Shown: one piece after another, positions 42,765 through 53,104 of the stretch
Position numbering within the stretch: position 1 is the first letter of the stretch
Layout: each line of letters opens with the position of its first letter
Source: Acanthosepion pharaonis
Lineage: Eukaryota; Mollusca; Cephalopoda; Sepiida; Sepiidae
Direction: 5' to 3'
Assembly (NCBI GenBank): GCA_903632075.3
Contig: CAHIKZ030005198.1
Location: 1,327,001-1,391,000, forward strand
Length of the DNA: 64,000 bases
Position numbers and translations under genes: made by a program
Notes under the pieces: generated by a model
The model's database searches: none
Seen by the model: only the letters and a program-made list of their open reading frames with translations
Told to the model about the DNA's origin: nothing

Positions 42765-43125
42765 AAGGAAAGGGCCTAGAAGATAACGAGGTAACCCTGT
42801 GCGAAACGGTAGTGGAGGCAGCCGAGTTGGTGCCCATAATGATGGTGAACCAGGCCCAAAAGACTATAAAGGTTAGGAGAGGGGAGAAGATAGGAAGAGC
42901 ACTTCCCTACACGAACTCTGAATCGGGTGAGATTCGAGGAGGAACGAAGGAAGCTAGTAGAGCAAACAAAAGGAATCTTAGATGAGGATATATTAGCACC
43001 GGATCAATTTAGAACCAGAGGGGGGGTCTGTTGAGGGACAATCGAGATGTGGTGGCCCAGTCAGACAAGGAGCTAGGTCAGACCCACACAGTCGAAATGA
43101 AAATCGACACCGGAGACCACCCCCT
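42752..43125 (+). pseudogene. pol: Protease-RT linker, frameshifted
   Basis: Contains ELVPIMMVNQAQKTIKVRRG, a linker domain common before RT in Ty3/Gypsy pol. Frame breaks occur near an A-run (42721) and a G-run (43018). Confidence 0.6.
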
Positions 43126-43956
43126 GTGAAATTAAAACCCTACCGAACACCTATACATAAAAGACCCCTTGTAGAAGAGGCAGTAGAGGAAATGTTGGAA
43201 GCTGGGATGATCGAAAGATCGATCTCTCCTTGGAGCTTCCCAATAGTAATAGTAGGTAAGAAAGATGGCGGCCACCGTTTCTGTGTAGATTTTAGAAAGC
43301 TGAATTCTATATCGAAGCCGTTGGCGGTGCCATTGCCATTGATAGACGACATTTTGGCATTATTAGGGAAGGCAAAGTACTTCTCTACGTTGGACTTGAG
43401 GTCCGGGTATTGGCAAGTAGCCCTGGATGAGGCTGACAAGGAGAAGGCCGCATTCGCGTGTCACCTGGGACTGTTTCAGTTCAGAGTGATGCCATTCGGT
43501 TTAGCTAATGCCCCGGGAGTCTTCCAACAGCTAATGTCAATAGTGTTAGGAGGATACGAGAGCTTTGCCATGGCGTATTTGGACGATATCTTGATATTTT
43601 CGGAGACAGTGGAACAACACTTTTTTCATTTAAGACAGGTGTTGGGAAGGTTGAGGAAACACGGATTAAAATTGAAATTGTCAAAGTGTCAGTTTCTGAG
43701 GGAAGAAACTAGGTATTTAGGCTTCGTCATAAACGGAGACGGTATTAAACCCGACATGGATAAGGTAAAGGTCATAAGGGAAATGCCAGAGCCTAAGACA
43801 GTGAGGCAGGTAAGAGGTTTTATAGGAGCTATAGGCTACTACCGACGCTTCGTCCCGGCATTTTCAAGAATTGCCATACCGCTAGTGGCCCTGACGAAGA
43901 AAAATACGCTAGGTTCAAGTGGACAGAGGACTGTCAACGAGCATTTGATTCGCTAA
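43126..43956 (+). pseudogene. pol: Reverse transcriptase domain
   Basis: A 276-residue frame with all RT blocks: AGMIERSISPWSFPIVIVGK, VDFRKLNSI, FSTLDLRSGYWQV (first Asp), MPFGLANAP and YLDDILIFS (catalytic YLDD). The thumb-side LSKCQFL and IGYYRRFVPAFS blocks follow. The domain itself is intact; the frame ends at ~43905 where RNase H continues in another frame. It starts at a non-ATG codon, as expected within a polyprotein. It would copy RNA to DNA in the particle. Confidence 0.93.
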
Positions 43957-44330
43957 AGGAACAGTTGACAACCGTCCCACTGCTGACGTACCCAGACCTC
44001 AGCAAGCCCATGATATTATACACGGATGCCAGTGAGCAGTGTGTAGGAGCAGTACTTACCCAGCCGTGTCCTGATAAGGAAGGACCAGTGCCAGGCATAC
44101 CAGAGGAAGTACCGATATACTTCCTCTCCCATAAGCTCTCAGAGACACAACAGAGGTGGCCAGTAATAGAGAGGGAAGCATATGCTATCATGTATGCTCT
44201 CCAAAAACTGGACTACTATTTAAATGGTGCGGTCTTCACTATAAAGACAGACCACAAGCCTCTGCAGTACCTATTGCAGGCAGAGTGGACAAATAATAAG
44301 AAAAAATTCAACAGTGGGCACTTAAGTTAA
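43905..44330 (+). pseudogene. pol: RNase H domain, frameshifted
   Basis: MILYTDASEQCVGAVLTQ carries the first catalytic Asp. FLSHKLSETQQRWPVIEREA carries the Glu region, and IKTDHKPLQYLL the next Asp region. It ends prematurely at an A-run near 44306; the remainder with KENTCADLLSR continues in the next frame. Confidence 0.9.
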
Positions 44331-44356
44331 GTGGCTACCACTGTAAGATAGAGTAT

Positions 44357-45121
44357 TTGGCAGGAAAGGAAAACACGTGCGCAGATTTACTCTCAAGAAT
44401 ACCGAAACAACTGGAAGAAAGATCTGTAAAGGTAGAACAGGGAGTAGATGATAAAGCCTATAGAATAGGAGTAATTAACTCTAATAAGCTAAAAGATCGC
44501 CCTATATTAGAATCGGACGAAGAAGGGGACGCCCAGATAATAACCGATCCCTACTGGACAGAAGGAATTGAAAAGGAGCAAGCAGACAGTGAAATAGCTG
44601 CTCTGAGAGAGAAGGTAAAGGCAGGAGAGACCACCAAGTATGCCATAATAGAGGAAAGGCTGTATTATCTCTCAGGAAGGGATGAAGAAGTCAAACCCAA
44701 GTTGTATGTGCCCAAAAGTTTAAGACCAGAGATATTGGAACAGTGCCACGAAAGGTTGGGTCACATGGGAATTGATAGGACATGTGATCTCATAGGAAGA
44801 AAGTACTATTGGCCCAAACTGTACGGAGAAGTCACTAACTATGTTCGAAGTTGTGTAGTGTGCCAGTCGCAGAGCAGAAGGCAGGAAATGGCACCCTTGG
44901 AGGAAACAGACGTACCAAACTTCCCCTTCGAGAAAGTGAGTATGGATGTATCAGGACCATATGGGGAAACTGCACAAGGAAACAACTATATAGTGAGTTT
45001 TGTCGATTGGCTAACAAATTGGCCTGAAGCATTTGCAGTACCAGACAAGAAGGCCAGAACTGTGGCCGGGTTGATAATAAGTGAAATCTTCCCTAGGTAT
45101 GGTGCCCTGTGCAATTGGTAA
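44357..45121 (+). pseudogene. pol: Integrase N-terminal and core part
   Basis: The HHCC zinc-binding block is present (CHERLGHMGIDRTC, then SCVVCQ). The core starts with VSMDVSGPYGE, holding the first catalytic Asp. The frame breaks at ~45110 just before the second Asp. Confidence 0.9.
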
Positions 45122-45858
45122 CAGATAATGGCACGGAGAATGTGAACAGCATCATGAGAGAAGTTTTGACAGGTTTGAATGTAGAGCACATAAAAACATC
45201 CCCATATCACCCCCAGGGAAATGCTAAAGTGGAAAGGTTTCATAGAACCTTGGGAGATGTATTGGCCAAGTTGGTCAGAGAAAACATTGGAAATTGGGAC
45301 TTGTATTTGACGCAGGCTCTGGCGGCCGTGAGGTTTACGATAAACGAAACCTCCAGATTTTCTCCTTATTTTTTGTTGTTTGGCAGAGACGTGGTCCTGC
45401 CTGTAGATAACCTACTGAAGCCCCGAAGAAGGTATATGGGAGAAGATCATCATCAACTATTGCTGGAACAGCAACATAAGATATTCGTACAGGCCAGAAG
45501 AAGAATAAAGAGGGCCCAGAAGAAAAGAAATGAGAGGGTGAATGCTGAAAGAAAGGTGGTAGAATTGAAGGTTGGAGACCCTGTCTACTATAAAATCCAC
45601 CAGAGAGAAGGAAAACTGGACCAGAGATGGGAACCGTACTACCGGATAGTGGAGCAGACGGGCCCAGTATCATATGTAATATGGGATCAAGTGGCAGGAC
45701 GAGCGAGGAGGGTTCATGCCAATGATCTGAAGAGGGCTGAAATAGCTAACCTGGAAATGAGCGAGCCGAGGCCTAAGAAGACAAGGAAAAGGAAGGTAAC
45801 TCTGGTTGAACCGGAAGGAATGGAGACGGAGGAAGACTCGAAGAAGATGAGGAGATAG
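45109..45858 (+). pseudogene. pol: Integrase core and C-terminus
   Basis: VTDNGTENVN carries the second Asp, and HPQGNAKVERFHRTLGD the catalytic Glu. The C-terminal part contains KLDQRWEPYYRIVEQTGPVS, a GPY/F-type module used by Ty3/Gypsy integrases for target interaction. A basic, Lys-rich tail ends at 45858. Confidence 0.92.
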
Positions 45859-45890
45859 GTCGACTTGACCAGATAAACGAAGCAGTCCGA

Positions 45891-46337
45891 GTGACAGAGT
45901 TGGAACCCTCAGCGGGGATTAGCGATGTTCAGTCGTCGACTGAGTCAGTGCAGAGAAGACCCCGTGAGATCGCCATCACACCCCCATGTCCGAAGAAAAG
46001 GAAGAAAAAGACGAAGAGGTCCAATCAAGCAGTCGAAGGCTCTAAAAAGAGGCACCCTGAACAAGACGAAGGGCCCAGCGAGTGGGAGGAGGAGGATCGA
46101 ATACCCCTTTCCCAGCTTAAGGAAAGGATAAGGAACAGGAGAAGTTTAGACATAGAGTCGAGAGGTATCGAAGACATTCAAGGCGAAGACCCTAAACAGA
46201 AAGAAGAATCAGGGGATGAAGAAGAGGACAAAAAACCTCCTGGACGGGAGTTAAACACAGAAAGAAGGTTAGAGGTTGAACAGGAATCACCTCAGAAGAT
46301 GAGATCAGGGAGGGAGAAGAACCCCAAATCTCAGTAA
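45891..46337 (+). CDS. Charged frame between pol and env, function unknown
   Basis: A 148-residue frame with alternating basic (PCPKKRKKKTKR) and acidic (DEEEDKK) stretches and no recognised domain. It might be a pol tail in another frame, or a separate small product. The KKRKKK run looks like a nuclear-localisation-type motif. No membrane segment. Confidence 0.35.
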   Translation: MTELEPSAGISDVQSSTESVQRRPREIAITPPCPKKRKKKTKRSNQAVEGSKKRHPEQDEGPSEWEEEDRIPLSQLKERIRNRRSLDIESRGIEDIQGEDPKQKEESGDEEEDKKPPGRELNTERRLEVEQESPQKMRSGREKNPKSQ

Positions 46338-46689
46338 AAAAAAAAAAAAGGGCTGTGCAGAATAGAAGCATTTAGTGTCGACAGATAACGACACTGGCTC
46401 ATCCAAAATCCTATTGGCTGACTATGGTAGATGTGAGTGGAGGGATGGAGTCGCGGGCTGCACCTCACAAGGGACGGAAGAAGATCATTGGCATTATTGA
46501 TTGGCCACCAGTGGTGTCATGAAGTACGACCTTTAGAGTGGGCGCCACGCACACCTGACCAGACCATTCTGTCTGCTAGGGGTTAGTTAGAGGAGGAGGA
46601 GCCGAACTAAGAGAAAAGTTATGAAATGATTGAGTGATGAGTCGAGCGAGGCTAAGTGATTGTGAAGAATAACAACAAGAGAATTTGTT

Positions 46690-46698
46690 ACCTTTCAG
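46690..46698 (+). promoter_or_regulatory. Candidate env splice acceptor
   Basis: TTTGTTACCTTTCAG ends at 46698 with ATG at 46701. A pyrimidine-rich tract plus CAG two bases before the env start is what a spliced env mRNA would use, as in gypsy-type errantiviruses and retroviruses. Confidence 0.5.
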
Positions 46699-46700
46699 GA

Positions 46701-46817
46701 ATGATCAAGATGAAAGGGTTGGTGATGACGATGATGGTGATAGCCACGCTGGTGGTGACGATGGCGGAAGCCGGGAAACGCAGCCGAAACACCATTTTTA
46801 AAAAACGAGGCAAGTAA
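46701..46817 (+). pseudogene. env: env signal peptide segment
   Basis: A 38-residue frame begins with a short basic start and a hydrophobic run (KGLVMTMMVIATLVVTM), followed by AEAGKRSR, a typical signal peptide with an AxA-type cleavage site. The frame closes at 46815, and the main env frame resumes in another frame at 46838. Confidence 0.7.
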
Positions 46818-46837
46818 TAATAACCAGGTCTAAGTGG

Positions 46838-47554
46838 TTGGTCACATTCGTGATAGATTTGAACCCGTATGAGTCGCTATTAGATAAGTTAGGAAACGAG
46901 CTGACGCAGCTGGATGCAGCCCGATTGAAAGTAGGACAAGATTATCCCAAGCACAAAGGGTATCTTAGTTTATTGCACTCCCTAGAATCAGAAGCCACTA
47001 TGATAGAGGCTCAATGGAAAGACATGCAAAACTACCTGCAGGGAATAGAGTTACTGCAGACGCGGGAACGGAGATCCGTACTTCCGATTGTGGGAAAGGC
47101 AATGAGTGTCTTGTTTGGAACAGTAACTGAAGATGACGTTAAATTCATAAGAAGGAAACTGGGACAAGTGGAAGTAAACCAGAGGACGCTTGCCCAGGTG
47201 GCAAGAGAGAGTGTGACGATATTAAATGTGACAAGGTTAGAAGTATCCAAAAATAGAGCCAGAATCAATTGGTTAATAGACAACCTGGCGAAATTGAGAC
47301 AAGAGGTAATTAATAATACAGAAACTGTAATGGTTGAATTACAGGAAATAAGCGGATTCATGCAAAAATATTTCCAGCTAATGACGATTACGAATAAAGT
47401 ACGACAAACTAGTCAGTCGTTGACGACCTTGCTGGAACACGTGAGAGCACAATTAGACATGCTGTCATTAGGACACCTCTCCCCAAGTATAGTAAACCCG
47501 GGTCACCTAAAGGAAGCACTACTTGGCATACAGGCCGAATTACCCCGCCATTGA
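46838..47554 (+). pseudogene. env: env-like fusion protein, F-protein type, main part
   Basis: A 238-residue frame. A basic cleavage site RERR is at residues 76-79 (~47063). Directly after it is a fusion-peptide-like SVLPIVGKAMSVLFGT (80-95), matching the errantivirus and baculovirus F pattern of a furin-type site followed by a small-residue-rich segment ending LFGT. A heptad-like helical region follows (VEVNQRTLAQVARESVTI). NxS/T sites are present (NVT, NNT). The frame ends at an in-frame TGA. Such proteins fuse viral and cell membranes; function here is inference. Confidence 0.85.
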
Positions 47555-47563
47555 AGGCTACCA

Positions 47564-48085
47564 GTGGACCCCACTAAAGAATTGTGGAAGTACTATAATG
47601 CCCTTGGATGTGTGACCTTGTTAGAAAATAGGCGATTATTGGTAGTGATATCTGTCCCGTTACTAGATAGCGAGAGTATATTCGAGATATACCAGGTTAT
47701 AAACTTACCCATTCCCTACCCCAGAAGAGATCAAGGTTTGGGAATGATAGCAAGGTACAAGGTGGAAGCAGACTACATAGCATTAAATTAGGGGAGAACG
47801 AAATTCATGTTGCTATCAGCTGAAGAAGCTAGAAGGTGTAGAGATGATACCCTGGGGACTTGTACCTCGTTGAGCCCTATCTATAAAACTGGTAATCGCA
47901 GACTGTGCATACTAGAATTGTTTGAAGGGAGGGGGGAAGGAATCAAAAGAATCTGCCAAGTAGAGGTATTAACAAACTCGGCATTACCACAAGCTATCAG
48001 TGTTTCAGACGGGGTGTGGGCAGTAGCCACACAGAAACATATCAGCCTGTCTAGGGTATGTGGGGAGAGTCCACAAGGACATTAA
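47564..48085 (+). pseudogene. env: env-like middle region with in-frame stop
   Basis: The same frame as the preceding segment, interrupted by TGA (47552) and TAG (47789). VTLLENRRLLVVISVPLLDS and YQVINLPIPYP match the beta-rich segment after the helical region in gypsy-type Env. The following part holds several Cys (RRC, TCTS, RLCIL, ICQV) that could form disulphides. Confidence 0.75.
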
Positions 48086-48726
48086 GAATAAGGCCACCGT
48101 TATCCCTGGTGACGCTACCCATGGGATGTTCGGCGGTTGGGGTGTCCATCTCCTTGCCCCCCTATTACCAGATGGAAGAAAGGTATGAAGAAAAAGATTC
48201 ACTCATAGAGATGATTGGTAGAGGCTTAGTCAATTGTACAGAATTATGGGAGCCGATAGTGAAGAGATTCTCTAATGTTACCTTAAATAAGATGCCAGTA
48301 TTAATGAAGCCAATAGAAAAGATCGATATGGATCACTTAAGAGATAAGTTAAGTGCGTTGGGAGACGAAGGTGTAGCTTGGGAAGACGATGAGCAGATCG
48401 CGATAAGTTGGTCAATAGTAATGGGTACATTCCTAGTTATAGCCATCGGGGGTGTAATAATATGGAAGATTAAGAGTAAGAGAAGATTAACGAACGACAG
48501 TCTAGTGAGCATGCAACAACTCGAGAGGGAGATGCCGAGCAGTGTTCCTTACTCAGACAGGACTGGCGAAGAAATTGCTGAAAGACCAATGGAGGAGGCT
48601 GGCGTGAGACCACCACGTGCGGCGGAAAAACCTCCCACGGCAGAGAGGAAAACATTGACCAAGAAGAACAAACCCAGTGAACACATCTGCACCTACAGAC
48701 ACACGCACACATTACATTGCATGTAG
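48058..48726 (+). pseudogene. env: env-like C-terminal part with membrane anchor
   Basis: A frameshift around 48060 leads into this frame. It has two glycosylation sites (NCT, NVT), an ectodomain end, and a transmembrane segment of ~22 residues (ISWSIVMGTFLVIAIGGVII, about 116-137; 48403-48470) with a basic stop-transfer KIKSKRR. A ~70-residue cytoplasmic tail follows. Single-pass type I topology is predicted. Confidence 0.8.
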
Positions 48727-49200
48727 AACATTACTTGCATGTAGAACAAAAGAAAATGAAAAGAACATTACATTGCATGTAGAACAAAAGAAAATGAAAA
48801 GAACATTACATTGCATGTAGAACAAAAGAAAATGAAAAGAACATTACATTGCATGTAGAACAGAAGAAAATGAAAAGAACATTACATTGCATGAACAGAA
48901 GAAAATGAAAAGAACACAAAAAAAAAATGAAAAGAACATTTCATTGCATGTAGAACAGAAGAAAATGAAAAGAACATTACATTGCATTGAACAAAAGAAA
49001 ATGAAAAAGAACATTTCATTGCATGTAGAAAAAAGAAAATGAAAAAATGTAGAACAAAAGAAAATGAAAAGAACATTACATTGCATGTAGAACAAAAGAA
49101 AATGAAAAGAACATTTCATTGCATTAGAACAAAAAGAAAATGAAAAGAACATTTCATTGCATGTAGAACAAAAGAAAATGGAAAGAACATTACCCTTGCA
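48717..49200 (+). repeat. 38-bp minisatellite between env and 3' LTR
   Basis: About 12 units of GAACATTACATTGCATGTAG and AACAAAAGAAAATGAAAA, starts spaced 38 bases apart (48763, 48801). Lies within the element's 3' untranslated part. Confidence 0.95.
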
Positions 49201-49299
49201 TGTTAGAAAGTAGAATAGAATTGCATGAGACAAATGCATGGTGCATGTTAAATGATGTAATTGGGTTTAGGTGTCATTTACGGGTAAATGACAAATCGG

Positions 49300-49311
49300 T
49301 TAGGGGAGGAT
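49300..49311 (+). promoter_or_regulatory. Polypurine tract
   Basis: AGGGGAGGA immediately before TTGTGGCACC, where the 3' LTR begins at TG 49312. It primes plus-strand DNA synthesis in LTR elements. Confidence 0.75.
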
Positions 49312-51533
49312 TGTGGCACCTTGCATTATTAGAAATATTCATAGAAATATGATTTAATTTTTTTTACTCGGTTTATTAAACAGGTTGTTGATTTTTTTTT
49401 TTAAACGGAAAATAATTGAGTTGAAAATAATTCACTAAAGTTGTACTTAGACGATCCTAAGGAAAGAAGAAGGAAGGGGAAAGAAAAGAGGAAGAAAGAA
49501 AAAAAAAAGGAAAGAGAGATGGATGATGCATGACCCGGTCATAAGCGAAGATAGGTGTCAGAAAGATATCTTGGCCTGCGTGTTGGCCGAATTTTAAAAG
49601 ACAATAGAGAATTGTTATTTGAAATGAAAAATCATTTAGAGGGAGAAAAAGAACCAGGCTTGATGACAGTGTATTGGGATTGATAAGAATATCGGTCAAA
49701 GCACCTAGCCTACTTTTGCGTGGAAAGACTCATTGTCAAATTGGAGAAAGGGGAATTTCTTTTTTTAGAACAATAGAAACGAAATTTTTTTAATCGGAGA
49801 AAAAGTGTCTTTTGGGTTGAGGGGAGTGACCGGTGGAACTGTATACAGATTCTGACCTATTAAGAATTGGAAACCCACGATAATAAAGTGGGGACATTTT
49901 CAATGTAGATAATTAAGATTTTCTGACTGTCGGGTCTGACAAAAACAAGAGGTGAAAAAACGATTGTCTCAGCTCACAGATGGCGCCAATATTCTTTCCT
50001 GAAGTCACATCTAATTAGCGGCAGGCTGTTTTGACAGAGCCCAGGTGAGAAAAAGCCAAGATTGTCATTTTTTTCGTACGTGCAAAAAGGGCAAAATTGG
50101 ATTTTGTTTTTTTAAAACAAGAACGATGTAAACCACGCCCGAAAAGAGGAGAAAGGATGCTCGATCAATAACAATTGGTCGGAAACGGTCACGTGGCATA
50201 CGGGAGAGAGGAGGAGAAATGCTCGATCAGGAATCATTGGTCGAGAGCGGTCACCTGACATACGAGGGACCGGGAAAGATGGGTGTGCGCCTCCCCACCA
50301 AAGGCACTGTGAGGAAGTAGGGGTGAAAACAATAGCGATAATGGGAAGACAGAAATAATGCGGCTATTGGAATTATCGAGAAACCCCTGACGCCGACAAA
50401 CCCACCCCGGTTTGTTGCGGCGTCAATAAAAGCAGGACCCCAGTCGACAGAAATGAGTTGCAGCTGGACCGCGGGCAGGGATAGAGCCTGAACGCGGGCA
50501 TCAGGCCCGATTCACTCGCCCCTTTGCGGGCAAGAGAATCCTCAGACAAGAAATCCTTCCAGCCCAAATCGAAGTGGACAAAGAAGAAGATTACTCGAAA
50601 GCCGCAGAGAAGATCCAGCCCAAGTCGAAGACAAGAGAACTTCCAGCCCAAGCAGACGAAGAAGGAGATTGCTCGAAGGACGCCAAGAGTTGTGGCAGAG
50701 TTACGGCAGAGTTACGGCAGAGTTACGGCAGAGTTCAGCCCCGGACGGCAGCGAGAAGAGATCACCTCGGACGACAGAGAGTAGCGGCTGAGTTGCGGCA
50801 AGAAATCCTTCCACCCAAGTCGAAACAAGAAATCCTTCCACCCAAGTCGAAGACAAGAGAACTTCCAGCCCAAGTGGACAAAGAAGAAGATTACTCGAAA
50901 GCCGCAGAGAAGATCCAGCCCAAGTCGAAGACAAGAGAAGTTCTATCTAAGTCGACGAAGAAGAAGAAATACAACTCAAGTCGAAGAGAAGAATCAACTG
51001 CGAATGATCGATAGAAATTAGCCCCAGTGTCGAACTAAACCACACTCCGACATACACAATTCTAAAGAGTAGGCAATTCGAAATCTTTAGGTTGTGTGAT
51101 AGAAGCTTGGTGCCATAGTCCACAGAGCGGGTCGGGAAATGAGAACAATTTTGTTTTTATGTAACGGACATTAGATATAAAAGGTTGTTACCCTTTTTTT
51201 TTTTATCAGCAATCCTTTTGTCTCGTGAGTTTTTTTTTTTCTTTTACTTGTGTTTTGCCACCCCCGTCGGACTCAACTTGTATCGGCCCCAATCCCTGCT
51301 GGTCCCGTCTGTCTAAGATCTAAACACAGCGTGGGTAGACAGACCGGAGATCAGTACAGTTGCTTCAGTAACCAGGTATTGGAAGCGAGTTGGGAAAGGC
51401 GAGGCTGGTGATCATCCAACCAAGGGGTTGGAGCGGCACGCTTGGAACCAGGAGGAGCGACCAGGAGGAGCGACGTCATAGTTGGCGCCGTAACCAAGGG
51501 ATTCGACCCTGGGCCAGGTGTGTAACCGTCACA
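49312..51533 (+). repeat. 3' LTR (2222 bp)
   Basis: Begins TGTGGCACC and ends GTCACA; near-identical to the 5' LTR, apart from ~60 bp retained at the start, small homopolymer differences and a different number of AAGTCGAAGACAAGAG repeats. The overlapping frames at 50524-51014 differ in length and reading frame from those of the 5' LTR. Confidence 0.9.
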
Positions 51534-51610
51534 CAGAGGAACACAATGCATAACATACTTATTGAGCTTGAGTAAATGGATTTCAAAACAGGGCTTAGGA
51601 GAGATAACAA
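51534..51610 (+). mobile_element. RTE-like LINE tail after the LTR element
   Basis: CAGAGGAACACAATGCATAA continues the sequence broken at 38477, as seen uninterrupted at 36930-37018. Confidence 0.85.
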
Positions 51611-52110
51611 AAAGACGAGGCATGGTAGATTAATGGTTAGCAGTTTGGATTGAGGAATTAGAGAACAGAGTTCAAATTCTGGTCGAGTTCATTACATTCA
51701 TTTATGTGCTAATACACTTGGGAAATGTATAAATCCATCTCTTCTCCTCCCAGCTATGGGTAAAATAGCAAAACAGACTGGGTCCTATAGCCTTGGGTGG
51801 AAACCAGTCTTGGAAAAGGAAACTCTGAATTCAAACCACCTGCTGCCTTGTAGGCAAATTCTAGAAGAAGGTAACTTCAAAAAACAAATCCACCTGTGAG
51901 AGGAGAGATGGTGGGAACCTCAGCATCCCCAGTGCAAAAGGAACAGGCAAGCCACTGCACTATTCTGCCTTGAATATCACAAGGGACGATAACTGTAAGA
52001 TGAAGGGGAGTGGTGAGCACAGAGCGGCGGTGCAAAATGCACTAAATGAATAAAATAAGCAAAAAGACATATTCTATCAAAAGACCCACATTCCCTCCAT
52101 ATTCCATCGG
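51611..52110 (+). mobile_element. tRNA-derived SINE with 3' module (complete)
   Basis: Uninterrupted copy of the composite SINE: tRNA-like head (GAGGCATGGTAGATTAATGG), ATGGGTAAAATAGC, GAATTCAAACCACCTGCTGC, GGGAACCTCAGCATCCCCAG, and an end near AAAAGACATATTCTATC. It serves as the empty-site reference for the insertions at 37240 and 37625. Confidence 0.85.
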
Positions 52111-52134
52111 TTAGAAGTAAGTTCCGAATGTTAA

Positions 52135-52580
52135 CATAGCTGCGGGTGACAGGACAAGTTCCCATTGTCTATAGAATGCTTCTGTGGCATGCTTCGCAAA
52201 TCGCCTCTGACAACTCGAAGCTGAGAAATGGTCGAAGGTGGAAAACTGGCGCCTCAAAACCAGCTGTTTCGTGTAGATGCAGCTGAACTGTCCAGGAAGG
52301 CAGTCCATCTAAGCGATGGAAAACCATGATTTAAAACTACGCTACTTTGCTGTCATATCCAAAACAGGGAAAAGGCTAGGGAAGTAAACCCAGACAGAAA
52401 ACTCGGAGTGGAGCTTCGAAAGCGGTTGGCTGTCGATACTGACAACTTTTCCGCAACTCCTGCAGCCAAGCCGTTTGGATCTTGATCCAATTCCTTTAGA
52501 TCTTGTCGCTACGGACGTGGGTTGGCATGTAGTCTTTGCAGTGCACGGCCCCCATATAGCATCGCCAGTCTCGGAGAAAG
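52135..52580 (+). mobile_element. Composite repeat, 5' module B, second copy
   Basis: GGTGACAGGACAAGTTCCCA to GGCCCCCATATAGCATCG; matches 35595-36070 with moderate divergence. Confidence 0.75.
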
Positions 52581-52584
52581 AAAA

Positions 52585-52800
52585 CTGAATTCACACCACA
52601 TACTGCTTTGTAGGTCTTGCTTCTTTAACTTCTGATGTGAGAGACGAGTAACCTCAAAACTCCCGGTGCAAAAGGAACTGGCAAACTCTTGCACTATTCT
52701 ACGGTGACTGTCACCATGAACCACGATGGTGAGAAGGTGGGGAGTGGTGAGCATAGCGATGCAAAATGTGCCAACTGAATAAATGAATTAATAAAAATGT
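52585..52800 (+). mobile_element. Shared SINE-type 3' module
   Basis: GAATTCACACCACATACTGC to CCAACTGAATAAATG; matches 36071-36340. Confidence 0.8.
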
Positions 52801-52909
52801 CCTCCATAACACAGAAGTTAATTCTTATCTCAATAACTCAAAAATGACTTCGTGACTTGATGCTGAAGGCGAGATAATTGATAAGACGTTGATAATTGAC
52901 GCCATTTGC

Positions 52910-53010
52910 AATAGGAAATGTACGGTATTTAGATTCCCAATTTGGATTTTTCCAAGATGTGTAAAATATTGATTCTGGAAATTTCGTAAGTGGAAAAACA
53001 AAATATATAT
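52910..53010 (+). repeat. Family P fragment
   Basis: TACGGTATTTAGATTCCCAA and TTCTGGAAATTTCGTAAG, as at 31990 and 32815. Confidence 0.7.
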
Positions 53011-53104
53011 TATCTTCTTTTGCCATCAGCGACATCCATGGTTAAAACTTAGCACAAGCCATTCTGCAAGTCAGGAAATTACATTCATTAACATTTGAAT
53101 TATC

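Larger units (their letters stand above)
38478..51533 (+). mobile_element. Envelope-bearing Ty3/Gypsy-type LTR retroelement
   Basis: A 13-kb element in a 4-bp target duplication CAGA (38474-38477 and 51534-51537), confirmed by the uninterrupted site at 36930. Order: LTR, PBS, gag, protease, RT, RNase H, integrase, an acidic/basic linker frame, env-like gene, minisatellite, polypurine tract, LTR. Protease-RT-RH-IN order and a GPY-type integrase end place it in Ty3/Gypsy. The LTRs are nearly identical by eye apart from homopolymers and a repeat block, so insertion is recent, but gag-pol frames are broken several times and env has stops. An endogenous-virus-like copy, probably not functional as assembled. 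Confidence 0.93.
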
